Notes: generated by a model from the sequence alone, not told the origin. A stretch of DNA of 64,000 nt from Streptomyces guryensis (GCF_021261325.1 NZ_JAJSBI010000005.1:310001-374000); one strand, 5' to 3'. Positions 15,811 to 25,081 are shown, counted from the first letter of the stretch. Numbers and translations: made by a program.

Positions 15811-18339
15811 TCACTGCTGGTTCCCGTGCGCCGCACGGCGCGTGGCGAGAAGCAGCGCGATGTCGTCGGGGCGGTCCGCGGAGTGCCGGGCCGTCGCGGT
15901 GAGGCGGTCGGCGATCCCGGCCAGCGGACGGCGCCCCGGGCGGACGGCAGGTGAGCCCACCTTCGCCAGGGCGACCCGCAGGGCCGTGATGCCCTCGTCG
16001 ATGTCGACACCGGGCCGCTCGACGAGCCCGTCCGTGTACAGCGCGAGGAGGGCGCCGGGCTCGATGCGCAGCTCGGCGACGGGGTACTGGGCGTGCGGAT
16101 CCACCCCGAGCACCACCCCGCCGGGCAGGTCCAGCACCTCGGTGTGGCCGTCCGGGTGACGCAGCAGCGGCGGCAGGTGCCCCGCGCGGGCCGCCCGCGC
16201 AAGGCCCGAGGCAGGGTCCAGCCGGATGTAGCAGCAGCTGGCGAACTGTCCCGGATCGAGGTCGATCAGCAGATGGTTCGTGCCGCTCATCACCTCGTCG
16301 GGCGGCCGGTCACCGAGCGCGAACGCCCGCACCGCACTGCGCAGTTGACCCATGGTGGCCGCCGCCTGCACACCGTGCCCCTGTACATCGCCGATGACCA
16401 GCGCCAGACCGTCCCCCGCCTCCACGACGTCGTACCAGTCACCGCCCACCTCCATGCCCTGCGTGCCCGGTAGGTAGCGCCCCGCGGTCTCCACCTGCGG
16501 GTGGGCCGACAACCGGCGGGGGAGCAGGGCCTGCTGCAGTCCGCGCGCGAGCGCCGCCTCGCTCTCGTAGCGCTTCGCCTTCTCCATGGCGTGGGCGATC
16601 AGCCCGGCGAGCGCGGTGAGCACCGTGCGCTCCTCGGTGCTGAAGCTGCGGGAGCCGTCGAAGCCCAGGATGCAGGAGCCCACCGGACGCCCGGAGGCGA
16701 TCAGCGGCAGGAAGGCACGGGCCCCCTCGTCCGCGTCCAGCGCGATGCCGGGGTAGGCGGCGGCCAGCTGCTCCATGGAGTCGAAGAAGATCGGCCGGCC
16801 GCTGGTCAGCGTCTCGACGCCGGGCAGATGGGCGTCCATGCCCACGCCCTCGAAGGGGGCGAGGAACCCTTTCGGGAAGCCGTTCTCCCAGGCCAGATAG
16901 AGGTGGCGGTCCTGCAGCAGATAGATGGCGAGTCGGCGGCCGCCGAACGCGGGCAGCAACTCCCGCATGACCACGGCTGCCACCTGCCGTGCGGTGACCG
17001 CCTCCGTCAGCGCGATGGCGAGAACGATCGGGCGGTACAGCGGAGCCATCGACGGGACCCCGGACGAGGCGGCGGCCGACTGCGTCAGGTCGGCGGCGGC
17101 GTCCGCCACGCGGTTCGCCGGGCGGAACGTGCAGGTCAGCACGGAGGGGCCCGGATAGACGCACACCTCGAGCCAGGCGCCCTCGTACGACGGGCCCTCG
17201 CCCTGCCCGCCGTCCGTGCCGGGCCGCGCGACATGGAAGCGCACCGGGTCCGGGGACAGCAGCGCGCCGCGCAGACGGTCCTCGAAGGCGGGCTGGTTCA
17301 GCCACGGCACGCCCTCCCACAGGGGACGGCCGAGCAGCCGGGTCCGGGAGCGGTGCAGCAGCTGTCCGGCGCGCGGGTTGGCGTAGAGGACCAGCCCCAG
17401 CCGGTCCAGGCACAGGACACCCTCGGGCAGCAGATCGGCCGCGGCGTCGGCCGCCGCGCCGGGACCGGGATCGACGACGAAGCCTCGGACCGGATGCGCA
17501 CCGGAGGGTGTGCCGGGCGGGGCGGGGGCCGCGTACGGGCTCCACAGCTCCACCAGCCGCAGTGCGCCGTCCTCGGCCCGTACGTACAGCGGCAGAGGCG
17601 GCGGTCTGCCGGCGGCCGTCTCCCGCAGCGCGGCCAGGACCCGCTGGGTCTCGGCCGGCGCCACGGCGTCCGCGAGCGCCTCCACGGACGTGGCGAACGC
17701 GTCGACCGGCACCCCCAGCAGGGCGGGCAGCCGCTCGTCCACGGTGACGACGTCCGTCACCGGATCCCAGGCGAAGCCCCCGGCACGCCCCGCGGGCGGA
17801 CGCGTGCCGGGCGGCCGTACGCACACGGGCTCAGCGTCCCAGGCGACCAACGACCTGCCGCCGTCCTCCAGCCGCCGCAGGGCCGTGCCCAGGTCCTCGG
17901 CCAGCCGCACCATGCGATCGCGGTGGTGGAGCAGCTCGGCGGCGTCCGCGGTGGAGGGCCGCAGCACGGTCAGCACACCGAAGGTCGTCGACCCGCATCC
18001 GATCGGTACGTACAGCGACCCGAACTGGAACGGCAGCCCGGCCGCGAACTGGGGATAGCGGCGCATCGTCTCCGTGGCGTTCGGCAGGACCACCTGAACC
18101 CCGAGCCGGTAGGAGTCGGCCACCGGGAAGGGGCGGTCCACATGCAGTCGCCACCAGGGCCGGAACAGCGGGCCCGGCAGCCCCGCGAGCACCGCCAGCC
18201 GCAGCAGTCCGGGCGTGCCGGAGCGCAGATAGACCCCTCCCGAGTGCCCGCCGGCCGCGCCGATCGCCTCCGTGGAGGCGTCGATCAGCAGCGCGGCCAG
18301 CTGCCCGGGCGTCCGGTGTGCGTACTCCGCGCGAGTCAT
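15811..18339 (-). CDS. cytosolic GAF/PAS SpoIIE phosphatase
   Basis: An 842-residue regulator with no membrane segment. A GAF-like domain (about 10-160; FQFGSLYVPIGCGSTTFGVL) is followed by PAS-like regions (about 185-410; LLPEGVLCLDRLGLVLYANP), a second GAF (about 440-600; GSCILGFDGSRSFSTEER) and a C-terminal PP2C/SpoIIE domain (about 615-835) with VGGDWYDVVEAGDG, GDVQGHGVQAAATMGQLRS, AGHLPPLLRHPDG, YTDGLVERPGVD and DRPDDIALLL. Metal-binding aspartates are retained. Unlike its downstream neighbour it has no HATPase domain. It lies 103 nt upstream of that gene on the same strand, so both may be expressed together. Its target is probably a phosphorylated anti-anti-sigma factor encoded elsewhere. 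Confidence 0.85.
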   Translation of the reverse strand: MTRAEYAHRTPGQLAALLIDASTEAIGAAGGHSGGVYLRSGTPGLLRLAVLAGLPGPLFRPWWRLHVDRPFPVADSYRLGVQVVLPNATETMRRYPQFAAGLPFQFGSLYVPIGCGSTTFGVLTVLRPSTADAAELLHHRDRMVRLAEDLGTALRRLEDGGRSLVAWDAEPVCVRPPGTRPPAGRAGGFAWDPVTDVVTVDERLPALLGVPVDAFATSVEALADAVAPAETQRVLAALRETAAGRPPPLPLYVRAEDGALRLVELWSPYAAPAPPGTPSGAHPVRGFVVDPGPGAAADAAADLLPEGVLCLDRLGLVLYANPRAGQLLHRSRTRLLGRPLWEGVPWLNQPAFEDRLRGALLSPDPVRFHVARPGTDGGQGEGPSYEGAWLEVCVYPGPSVLTCTFRPANRVADAAADLTQSAAASSGVPSMAPLYRPIVLAIALTEAVTARQVAAVVMRELLPAFGGRRLAIYLLQDRHLYLAWENGFPKGFLAPFEGVGMDAHLPGVETLTSGRPIFFDSMEQLAAAYPGIALDADEGARAFLPLIASGRPVGSCILGFDGSRSFSTEERTVLTALAGLIAHAMEKAKRYESEAALARGLQQALLPRRLSAHPQVETAGRYLPGTQGMEVGGDWYDVVEAGDGLALVIGDVQGHGVQAAATMGQLRSAVRAFALGDRPPDEVMSGTNHLLIDLDPGQFASCCYIRLDPASGLARAARAGHLPPLLRHPDGHTEVLDLPGGVVLGVDPHAQYPVAELRIEPGALLALYTDGLVERPGVDIDEGITALRVALAKVGSPAVRPGRRPLAGIADRLTATARHSADRPDDIALLLATRRAAHGNQQ

Positions 18340-18536
18340 CGGCCCTACCTCGTCCGTACGCCGTCCAGCGGGCGACACAGCAAGAATGCGCCACCACGGG
18401 CCTGTGGCGCACCTGGGCGGCGCCGTTCTGCGCCGCCGACGCATCACGGCTCGCGGGCGTTGCCTTCACGGCGCTCCCCTTTTGAGCCGCGGCACAGAAC
18501 ATTGTGGGAGCGCTCCCCATTGGGCAGGATGCTGCG

Positions 18537-19169
18537 GTGACTCCGACGCCCGTCATTCGCCCCTACCGCACCGAGGACCGCGAGGCCCTCGACGACATCT
18601 GCATCCGCACCGCGCACAAGGGCCAGGACAGCCGCCCGGTCTACGCGGACCCCACCATCTTCCCGACGATCTTCGCGGCGCCCTACGTGGTGCTGGAGCC
18701 GGAGCTGGCCTTCGTCCTGGACGACGGGCGGGGCCGGGCCGTGGGCTACATCCTGGGCACCGCGGACACGCCCCGCTTCGTCGAGGCATTCCGCACGAAG
18801 TGGCTGCCCCTGGTCGCCGACCGCCACCCGGAGCCCGCCGGCCCACCGGCGACCCCGGACGAGGAGATGATCCCCCTCCTGCACCACCCCGAGCGGATGA
18901 TCGTCTCCCAGGTCGCCGCGTACCCCGCCCATCTGCACATCGACCTGCTCCCCGCATGGCAGGGCCGTGGACATGGCCGCGAGCTGATGCGGACCTTCCT
19001 GCGGGCCCTGCAGGACCACGGTGTCGCCGCCGTGCACCTCTCCATGGTCACGGTCAACACCCCGGCCAGAGCGTTCTACGACCGCCTGGGCTTCCACCGG
19101 ATCGACGTGCCGGACCCGGGTCCGGTCACCTATCTCGGGCGCTCGACGGGCGAGTTGGAGTCGCTGTGA
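18537..19169 (+). CDS. GNAT family N-acetyltransferase
   Basis: About 210 residues from a GTG with AGGAT upstream; an in-frame ATG at 18504 is an alternative start. The acetyl-CoA loop is LLPAWQGRGHGRELM and the C-terminal beta-strand region is HLSMVTVNTPARAFYDRLGF, both GNAT hallmarks. The N-terminal half (IRPYRTEDREALDDICIRTA, then PYVVLEPELAFVLDDG) resembles the bacterial proteins related to the C-terminal acetyltransferase-like domain of human O-GlcNAcase, including one characterised structurally from Streptomyces sviceus. That likeness is from memory. Substrate unknown. It is divergent from the SpoIIE gene. Confidence 0.82.
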   Translation: MTPTPVIRPYRTEDREALDDICIRTAHKGQDSRPVYADPTIFPTIFAAPYVVLEPELAFVLDDGRGRAVGYILGTADTPRFVEAFRTKWLPLVADRHPEPAGPPATPDEEMIPLLHHPERMIVSQVAAYPAHLHIDLLPAWQGRGHGRELMRTFLRALQDHGVAAVHLSMVTVNTPARAFYDRLGFHRIDVPDPGPVTYLGRSTGELESL

Positions 19170-19193
19170 CGGCCGGGCACGTGAATTGCGGCT

Positions 19194-20924
19194 TCATATC
19201 CACGTGTCCAGCCACATCCGGGCACGCCAGTCGCCGTACGGGATCGTCGTGCCCGTGTAGAGCGGGTAGAAATAGATGAAGTTCCAGACGATGAGCAGCA
19301 CCAGGACACCCGCGCTCACCGCGCCGATCAGCCGGCGCCGCTCGTTCGCCCCCGACGGCCCGAGCAGCGCGCCCACCGACATGGCCACGGCCAGGCACAG
19401 GTAGGGCACGAACGCGACGGCGTAGAAGGAGAAGATGGTGCGGTCCTGGTAGTTGAACCAGGGGAGGTACCCGGCGGCCACCGCGCACAGGACGGCGCCC
19501 GCGCGCCAGTCGCGGCGCAGCGCCCACCGGAACAGAAGGTAGAGCAGCGCGCCGCAGGCAGCCCACCACAGCAGCGGAGTGCCCAGGCCCAGGATCTCCT
19601 GCGAGCAGCCGGTGGCGGTGTGACAGCCCTGCTCGCCGGCCTTCGGTGACTGGTAGTAGAACGCCACGGGGCGCCCCTGGACCAGCCAGCTCCACGGGTT
19701 GGACTGGTAGCGGTGCGGGGCGTGGAGGCCGATGTTGAACTGGTAGACGGCGTGTTCGTAGTGCCACAGGCTGCGCAGCGGAGCCGGGATCCAGGACCAG
19801 GTGCCGCCGCGGCCGTCCGCCCAGTGCCGGTCGTAGCCGTTGTCGGACGCGAACCATCCGGTCCAGGTCACCAGATACGTCAGCACGGCGACCGGGACCA
19901 GGGAGACCACCGACCGGCCGAGGTCCTTGCGCAGCACAGCCCGGTACGGGTGGCCCGCCCCGGCCACACGCCGGGAACCGAGGTCCCACAGGAGGGTCAG
20001 GGCGGTGAAGAAGACGAGGAAGTACAGGCCGTTCCACTTGCTCGCGGCGGCCAGTCCCAGCAAGACACCCGCCGCGATCCGCCACGGACGCAAGCCGGTG
20101 CCGACCTGTTCGCCGGTGTACGGGTCGGGACGCGCGAAGCCGCCGTCGCCGGCGGGCAGCGCCGCGGCCAGCCGGGCCCGCGCCCTGTCCCGGTCGACGA
20201 GCAGACAGCCGAACGCCGCCAGCGCGAAGAACATGACGATGAGGTCGAGCAGGGCGGTACGGCTCATCACGAAGTGCAGGCCGTCCACCGCCAGCAGCGC
20301 CCCGGCGAGACAGCCGAGCAGCGTCGAGCGGAACAGTCGGCGCCCTATTCGGCACAGCATGAGCACCGACAGGGTGCCCAGCGCCGCCGTCATGAACCGC
20401 CAGCCGAACGGGTCGAGTCCGAACAGCCCCTCCCCGAGGGCGATCACCCACTTGCCCAGCGGCGGATGCGCGACGAAGCTGCCGGCGTCGGAGAGCGGGA
20501 TCACCTGCCGGTGCGCGAGGATCTGCGGATCGGCGATCTTCCGGTCCGGCCAGCTGCCCTCGTAGCCGAGCCGCAGCATCGCCCAGGCGTCCTTGGCGTA
20601 GTACGTCTCGTCGAAGACGACGGCGCTGGGCCGGCCCAGCCGCCAGAAACGGAGCGCGCCGGCCAGCAAGGCGACGAGGACCGGTCCCAGCCAGCCCATG
20701 GAGTGCGCGAGTCGGCGGGCCGTTCGAGGACCGAGGCCCACCAACTCCCAGACCCTTGTGCCCGGTTCGGGAAAGGGCGGCACCAGGCGGGCACGGGCAT
20801 CGGTCCGGGGACCTGCCGCGTACCCGAACCGCCGCAGCCGCTGTGCCCAGGGGGTCGCCTCGGGCACAGCGGTCGCGTGGGTGTCCTCGTCGACGTCGGC
20901 GCGTGTGGGGGTGTCACTCGTCAC
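19194..20924 (-). CDS. pmt: protein O-mannosyltransferase (Pmt family)
   Basis: A 576-residue GT39 membrane enzyme that moves mannose from polyprenyl-phosphate-mannose to Ser/Thr of exported proteins. After about 75 cytosolic residues come around ten membrane segments. The first large loop has the catalytic FDETYYAKDAW (Asp-Glu) and the conserved VAHPPLGKWVI; FNYQDRTIFSFYAVAF and the last loop YTGTTIPYGDWRARMW are also typical. The GTG start lies 4 nt past the stop of the ThuA-like gene, so translation is coupled to an operon of secreted proteins. The housekeeping Pmt of Streptomyces sits in another gene context, so this may be a dedicated paralogue. Confidence 0.9.
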   Translation of the reverse strand: MTSDTPTRADVDEDTHATAVPEATPWAQRLRRFGYAAGPRTDARARLVPPFPEPGTRVWELVGLGPRTARRLAHSMGWLGPVLVALLAGALRFWRLGRPSAVVFDETYYAKDAWAMLRLGYEGSWPDRKIADPQILAHRQVIPLSDAGSFVAHPPLGKWVIALGEGLFGLDPFGWRFMTAALGTLSVLMLCRIGRRLFRSTLLGCLAGALLAVDGLHFVMSRTALLDLIVMFFALAAFGCLLVDRDRARARLAAALPAGDGGFARPDPYTGEQVGTGLRPWRIAAGVLLGLAAASKWNGLYFLVFFTALTLLWDLGSRRVAGAGHPYRAVLRKDLGRSVVSLVPVAVLTYLVTWTGWFASDNGYDRHWADGRGGTWSWIPAPLRSLWHYEHAVYQFNIGLHAPHRYQSNPWSWLVQGRPVAFYYQSPKAGEQGCHTATGCSQEILGLGTPLLWWAACGALLYLLFRWALRRDWRAGAVLCAVAAGYLPWFNYQDRTIFSFYAVAFVPYLCLAVAMSVGALLGPSGANERRRLIGAVSAGVLVLLIVWNFIYFYPLYTGTTIPYGDWRARMWLDTWI

Positions 20925-20928
20925 CGGG

Positions 20929-21801
20929 TCATCGTAGGGAACGCCAGTGCGGTTCGGGTTCGGCGCGCGCGTGCGGGTGCGAACTCGCGGTAGCGCCCAG
21001 CCACTTCAGTCCGTCGAGCAGGAAGCGGTTCTGCGTCCGGCTCGCGAACGTCGACGACAGGGTGGTGTCGGTGTCGTAGTCCATCGCGTTGTGGCCGAAG
21101 TCGGCGTACAGCATCCGGTACTTCGTGTTCGTCCACAGGATCGGGTAGTAGCCGCTGTACCAGCTCTGGTCGGGATCCGTGCCGAGCGGGAAGCTGCTCG
21201 GGTCGACGGAGGCGAGGATCCTGATGTCGGGGTTCCTTCGCAGGTCGTTCGACCAGCTGTACCACTCGCTGACGGAAGAGGTGAAGGTCGCCGGCAGGTT
21301 CCTCGTGGACGGGTGCGTACGGTCCTCGACCCGCAGGACCGCGGTCGTCGGTCCCCAGGTGTTGGACTTGAAGTTGCCGCTGCCGAGAAACTGGTCGTGG
21401 TACCAGGGCCAGCTCTGCGCGTCGGTGGTGAACGCGGAGACGTGGAAGCCCATCCAGGCCCCGCCGCCCCGCATGTAGCGCTCGAATCCGGTGCGTTGGG
21501 CGGCGGACTGCGGGAGGTCGTCGAGGAACAGGACGACTTGGTAGCCGTTCACGCCGCCGTTCGCGAGCAGGTCCCAGTTGTTGCTCGCCGTGTAGCTGAA
21601 GCCGTTCTGCGCGGCCTGCCGCGGGAACCAGTCGTTGGCCTCGTGGACGAAACTGATGTGTGCCGCGTCCCAGGTGCCGTTGTAGAGAGCGAGCACCCTG
21701 AACGGCTGGGCGGACGCCTGGGCGCGTGGAGCGGACAGCCCCGTCAGCAGGATCGCCAGGAGCACGAGGACGCGTACGGCGCCCGTTCGGATGGCGTGCA
21801 T
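20929..21801 (-). CDS. secreted ThuA-like domain protein
   Basis: A 290-residue exported protein with a Sec signal peptide (RVLVLLAILLTGLSAPRAQASA). The mature part matches the ThuA fold, a class I amidotransferase-like alpha/beta domain: FRVLALYNGTWDAAHISFVH, VVLFLDDLPQSAAQRTGF, GGGAWMGFHVSAF and PILWTNTKYRMLYADFGHNA. The catalytic Cys of true amidotransferases is not evident, so it may act as a sugar-processing or binding domain; ThuA proteins are linked to trehalose and other sugar use. GGAGAGGAG precedes the ATG. It follows the beta-helix exoprotein gene by 20 nt and is coupled to pmt. Confidence 0.82.
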   Translation of the reverse strand: MHAIRTGAVRVLVLLAILLTGLSAPRAQASAQPFRVLALYNGTWDAAHISFVHEANDWFPRQAAQNGFSYTASNNWDLLANGGVNGYQVVLFLDDLPQSAAQRTGFERYMRGGGAWMGFHVSAFTTDAQSWPWYHDQFLGSGNFKSNTWGPTTAVLRVEDRTHPSTRNLPATFTSSVSEWYSWSNDLRRNPDIRILASVDPSSFPLGTDPDQSWYSGYYPILWTNTKYRMLYADFGHNAMDYDTDTTLSSTFASRTQNRFLLDGLKWLGATASSHPHARAEPEPHWRSLR

Positions 21802-21821
21802 CGGCTGAACTCCTCTCCGGT

Positions 21822-24041
21822 TCACGGATAGTTGACGAGGTCGGCCACGTTGCTGGACGAGTCGGACGGTCCGCCGCGGTCGTTGACGATATGCCGGATG
21901 GTGCCCGTGCCGCCGAGGGAGACGGTCACCATGTCGGTGAAGCGGACGTTCGGGTTGTTCGGGGCCTCGATGGCGTGCTCGGCGGTCACGCTCGGGTTGG
22001 CGTTGAAGTAGCAGTAGCTGCCGAAGCCGTACACCTGGTGGCTGGTGACGGAGTCCGCGACCTTGTAGGCGGCGTAGCCCTCCGTGGAACCGTTCATCCA
22101 GGCCGCCTGGTCGGGCGGGTCGTACGGCATCTCGTTCTGGTAGAAGTACGTGCGGCCGCCGTTGCCGTTCCAGATCGTCTGGTGCTTCTGGTAGTGCTCG
22201 ACGAACAGGCCGTACATGGTCACGTCGTCGCCGTTGACCACGAGCCCGGTGTCCGCGGTGTTGGTGGTCCAGCCCACGCCGCTGCCGTGGTCGGCGCGCC
22301 AGATCCACAGATGGTCGCCGATGACGTCGTCGCTGTTGATCGTGAGGCTGGTCGTGGCCCTGCCGACGCCCGCGCCGCCGACGCGGAAGAACACGTCGTG
22401 CAGGGAGCTGGGATCGCCGCTGTGGTGGGCCGACGATCCGCTCGGGCCCATCTCCAGCAGCTGCGCGGAGTTGGTGGTGCCGGCGTCGATGAGCAGCCCG
22501 GCGAGCTGGACGCCGTTGACATCGGCGACGGTCATCGCCGTGATGCCGTTGTCGGGGACGAGGGTGGCCAGCCCCAGGCCCAGGACCACCGTGTCGGGCC
22601 TGGTGACCTTGAGGGTCTGGTCGAGATGGTAGACACCCGGAGTGATCAGCAGGTGCTTGCCCGCCGCCAGCGCGTCGTTCATCTGTGCGGCCGTCGCGCC
22701 CGGCTTGACGATGAAGAAGTCGGACAGCGGCAGCGAGGTGCCTGCGGGCGTGCCCGAACCCCAGCTGGTTCCAGTGGAGTTGGTGCGCACGGCGGGCACG
22801 AACACCTTCCAGGCGCCGGATGCGTCGACGTACAGGAACGGCTTCTCCCGTGTGACCGGGCTCTGCGCCACCGTCGTGTACGGCGGGCTGGGGAAGCTGG
22901 TTGCGGGCACGCCCTGGCTGCCGACGAAGACCATGTTCCAGTTGGAGCCCGTCCAGCTGCCCAGCTGGGAGTTGCGGGTCAGCCACTGCTGCTGAGAGCC
23001 CGAGCGGACCTGCCCGTCGACCTTGGTGTCGGCCATGTACCCGCCGCTGGACCAACCACCGTCGTCCAGCTGGAGGTTGCCGCGCAGATGCATACGACGG
23101 TACGGCGCCGCCTGCGACACCGCCCAGCGGTCCGTGCCCGACGTGGGGGTGACCGAGAGGTTCTCCGCCGACCGCCAGAAGTTCTGGGTGGCGTTGCCCT
23201 GGAACCAGTCCGCCTCGGCGTGCACCGCACCCCGGATGGTCACGTCGTCGGGGGAGAGGCCGAGCCCGGCGACCTGTGTGTAGAAACCCACGTTGGCGTC
23301 GGCGTCGTAGGTGCCCGGCTTGAACAGGAACGCCTTGCGGGCCGTGCCGAACTGGTTGGTCTCCTGCTGCGCGAAGGCGGCGTCGAGGCTGCTCTGGACG
23401 GTGGTGGCCGGGGTCGACGGGTCGAAGACGGTGACGTTCGGGCCCAGGTCCGGAGTGCCGGGCGGCTGTTGGGCCTCCACCGGGTTGACGTAGAAGGACT
23501 GCGCGGCGCTTGCGTTGCAGGTGTACTGCTGCAGCTGGACGCTGTCGGCGGTGGAGGCGGACGGCACGTCGAGGCACTTGCCGCTGTCGCGGTTGACGAA
23601 GTGGTAGGCGCCGTCGGCCTCGGCGACCGCCTGCCACTGCTGGTTGGCGCCGCCGCCGTAAGTCCACAGCTGCACGGGCGCACCGTCCGCCGTGGAGACG
23701 CCGGTGACGTCCCACACCTTGGCGCTGTCGTTCCTGTTCCCGATCTGGACCCGGCCGTCGGACGTGTCCTGGAACCGCCACTGCTGGGCCTGGCTGGAGT
23801 TGCACGCGTACTGCTGCACGACGGTCCCGTCGGCGGTGGCTGCGCCGCGCGCGTCGACGCACTTGCCGCTGCCCTTGTTGACAACCGTTGCCCAGCTCGT
23901 AGGCAGCGCCGCGGCCTGGGCGCCCTGTGCGATGTGCGGTACGACGACCGCGAGACCGGAGCCGGTCACGGCGAGCGCGAAAGCGGTCAGCAGCATCCGT
24001 ATACGACGGTTTCCGGCGGTTCTTCTCTTCGATCCGGGCAC
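21822..24041 (-). CDS. secreted ricin-lectin/beta-helix protein
   Basis: A 739-residue exoprotein. A Sec signal (about residues 15-43, MLLTAFALAVTGSGLAVVV) is followed by a ricin-type beta-trefoil lectin (CBM13, about 50-190) with repeated QW motifs such as QAQQWRFQD, NQQWQAV and GKCLDVPSASTAD. Residues 200-739 form a pectate-lyase-like right-handed beta-helix: PGTYDADANVGFYTQVAGLG, DDVTIRGAVHAEADWFQGN, PGVYHLDQTLKVTRPDTVVL, GDHLWIWRADHGSG and FYQNEMPYDPP. Such proteins are polysaccharide hydrolases or lyases, but the substrate cannot be read from sequence. The GTG start has GGAG upstream. It lies 53 nt after a chitinase gene and before ThuA and Pmt genes, all on one strand. Confidence 0.85.
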   Translation of the reverse strand: MPGSKRRTAGNRRIRMLLTAFALAVTGSGLAVVVPHIAQGAQAAALPTSWATVVNKGSGKCVDARGAATADGTVVQQYACNSSQAQQWRFQDTSDGRVQIGNRNDSAKVWDVTGVSTADGAPVQLWTYGGGANQQWQAVAEADGAYHFVNRDSGKCLDVPSASTADSVQLQQYTCNASAAQSFYVNPVEAQQPPGTPDLGPNVTVFDPSTPATTVQSSLDAAFAQQETNQFGTARKAFLFKPGTYDADANVGFYTQVAGLGLSPDDVTIRGAVHAEADWFQGNATQNFWRSAENLSVTPTSGTDRWAVSQAAPYRRMHLRGNLQLDDGGWSSGGYMADTKVDGQVRSGSQQQWLTRNSQLGSWTGSNWNMVFVGSQGVPATSFPSPPYTTVAQSPVTREKPFLYVDASGAWKVFVPAVRTNSTGTSWGSGTPAGTSLPLSDFFIVKPGATAAQMNDALAAGKHLLITPGVYHLDQTLKVTRPDTVVLGLGLATLVPDNGITAMTVADVNGVQLAGLLIDAGTTNSAQLLEMGPSGSSAHHSGDPSSLHDVFFRVGGAGVGRATTSLTINSDDVIGDHLWIWRADHGSGVGWTTNTADTGLVVNGDDVTMYGLFVEHYQKHQTIWNGNGGRTYFYQNEMPYDPPDQAAWMNGSTEGYAAYKVADSVTSHQVYGFGSYCYFNANPSVTAEHAIEAPNNPNVRFTDMVTVSLGGTGTIRHIVNDRGGPSDSSSNVADLVNYP

Positions 24042-24094
24042 GGCTGTCTCCCATGCGGGTGGGGGGTGGGAAGTACGTACGGCTGCGGTGGGGT

Positions 24095-25081
24095 TCAGCC
24101 GGTGTACTGGGCGAAGACGCGCGTGTAGTCCCAGGCCTGCTGGCCGACGCCAGAGCAGCTGTCCGCGCCGCCGCCGGTGCAGGGGCGGTCGCGGTTGGCG
24201 GACCAGAAGGTGAGCCGGGCCAGGTGGTGCTGCCGGGCGTAGCCGAGGATCGTGCGGAAGTCGGCGACGGTGACTTTCTCGTTCTGGTCCGTGATCCCGT
24301 TCATGGAGGAGATGCCCATGGTCCGGTAGGCCTGGTCGTCGCCGTAGCCGTAGGCGCTCTTGAGCGCGGACTTGAGGCCCTCGGCGGCCCGCAGGGTCAG
24401 CGTCCCCATGTTCTTCCCGGCCCCGCCGAAGTCGAACGGCATGATCGCCCAGGCGTCCACCGACAGACGGGACGCGGCCGCCCGTTCGATGAGACTCGTG
24501 TCGGGCCCGCTCTGGTCGGTGCCGATGGTGACGTACACCTTCAGGCCCGGGTTGTTCGCCTTCACCGTCTTGAGGGCGTCCACGGTGCGCTGCTGCACCG
24601 TCGGGTTGCTGTAGGCGTCGGCCTCGATGTCGATGTCGATCGCCTTGAGCCCGTAGGCGCCTATGACCTTCTGGTACGCGGCTGCCAGCTGCCCCGCCCC
24701 GGAGCAGGAGCTCTCCAGCTTGTTGCCGCTGTACCCGCCGAAGGAGGGGATGACGTCACCGCCGTTCGCACGCACGGTGTTGACGGTCCGCTGGTCGACG
24801 CCACCGGTGAGCGGGCGGCTGCCGTCCCACTGCGGATTGCAGTGGCCGTTGCTGAGGACGAAGGCCAGGGTGAACCACTTGACGCCGGTGGCGTGGGTGA
24901 TGGTGCTCGGGTCGGGCGGGCTGCCCCAGCCGTTGTAGAGGTACGGCGCGACCGCCATGGGGGCGGCGGCCGGGGCGGCACCTGCGGGAGCGGTGGTGAG
25001 GGCTCCTGCGGAGAGGGCGGACACGGCTATGGCGAGACAGGCGCGCAACACGGCGCCATGGGTGGGGGGCCGGGTGTTCAT
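24095..25081 (-). CDS. GH18 chitinase, catalytic domain only
   Basis: A 328-residue secreted glycoside hydrolase. A Sec signal (about residues 10-38, VLRACLAIAVSALSAGALTT) precedes a TIM-barrel GH18 domain with GGDVIPSFGGYSGNKLESS (the SxGG strand) and the catalytic AIDIDIEAD, giving Asp149, Asp151 and proton donor Glu153. AYRTMGISSMNG and FWSANRDRPC are further family motifs. No binding module is attached. It resembles the second GH18 enzyme near 59 kb in the same motifs. The ATG at this position was chosen because the signal peptide starts just after it; no strong ribosome-binding site is visible. It opens a four-gene operon with lectin, ThuA and Pmt genes, and a dre-like site lies upstream. 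Confidence 0.88.
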   Translation of the reverse strand: MNTRPPTHGAVLRACLAIAVSALSAGALTTAPAGAAPAAAPMAVAPYLYNGWGSPPDPSTITHATGVKWFTLAFVLSNGHCNPQWDGSRPLTGGVDQRTVNTVRANGGDVIPSFGGYSGNKLESSCSGAGQLAAAYQKVIGAYGLKAIDIDIEADAYSNPTVQQRTVDALKTVKANNPGLKVYVTIGTDQSGPDTSLIERAAASRLSVDAWAIMPFDFGGAGKNMGTLTLRAAEGLKSALKSAYGYGDDQAYRTMGISSMNGITDQNEKVTVADFRTILGYARQHHLARLTFWSANRDRPCTGGGADSCSGVGQQAWDYTRVFAQYTG

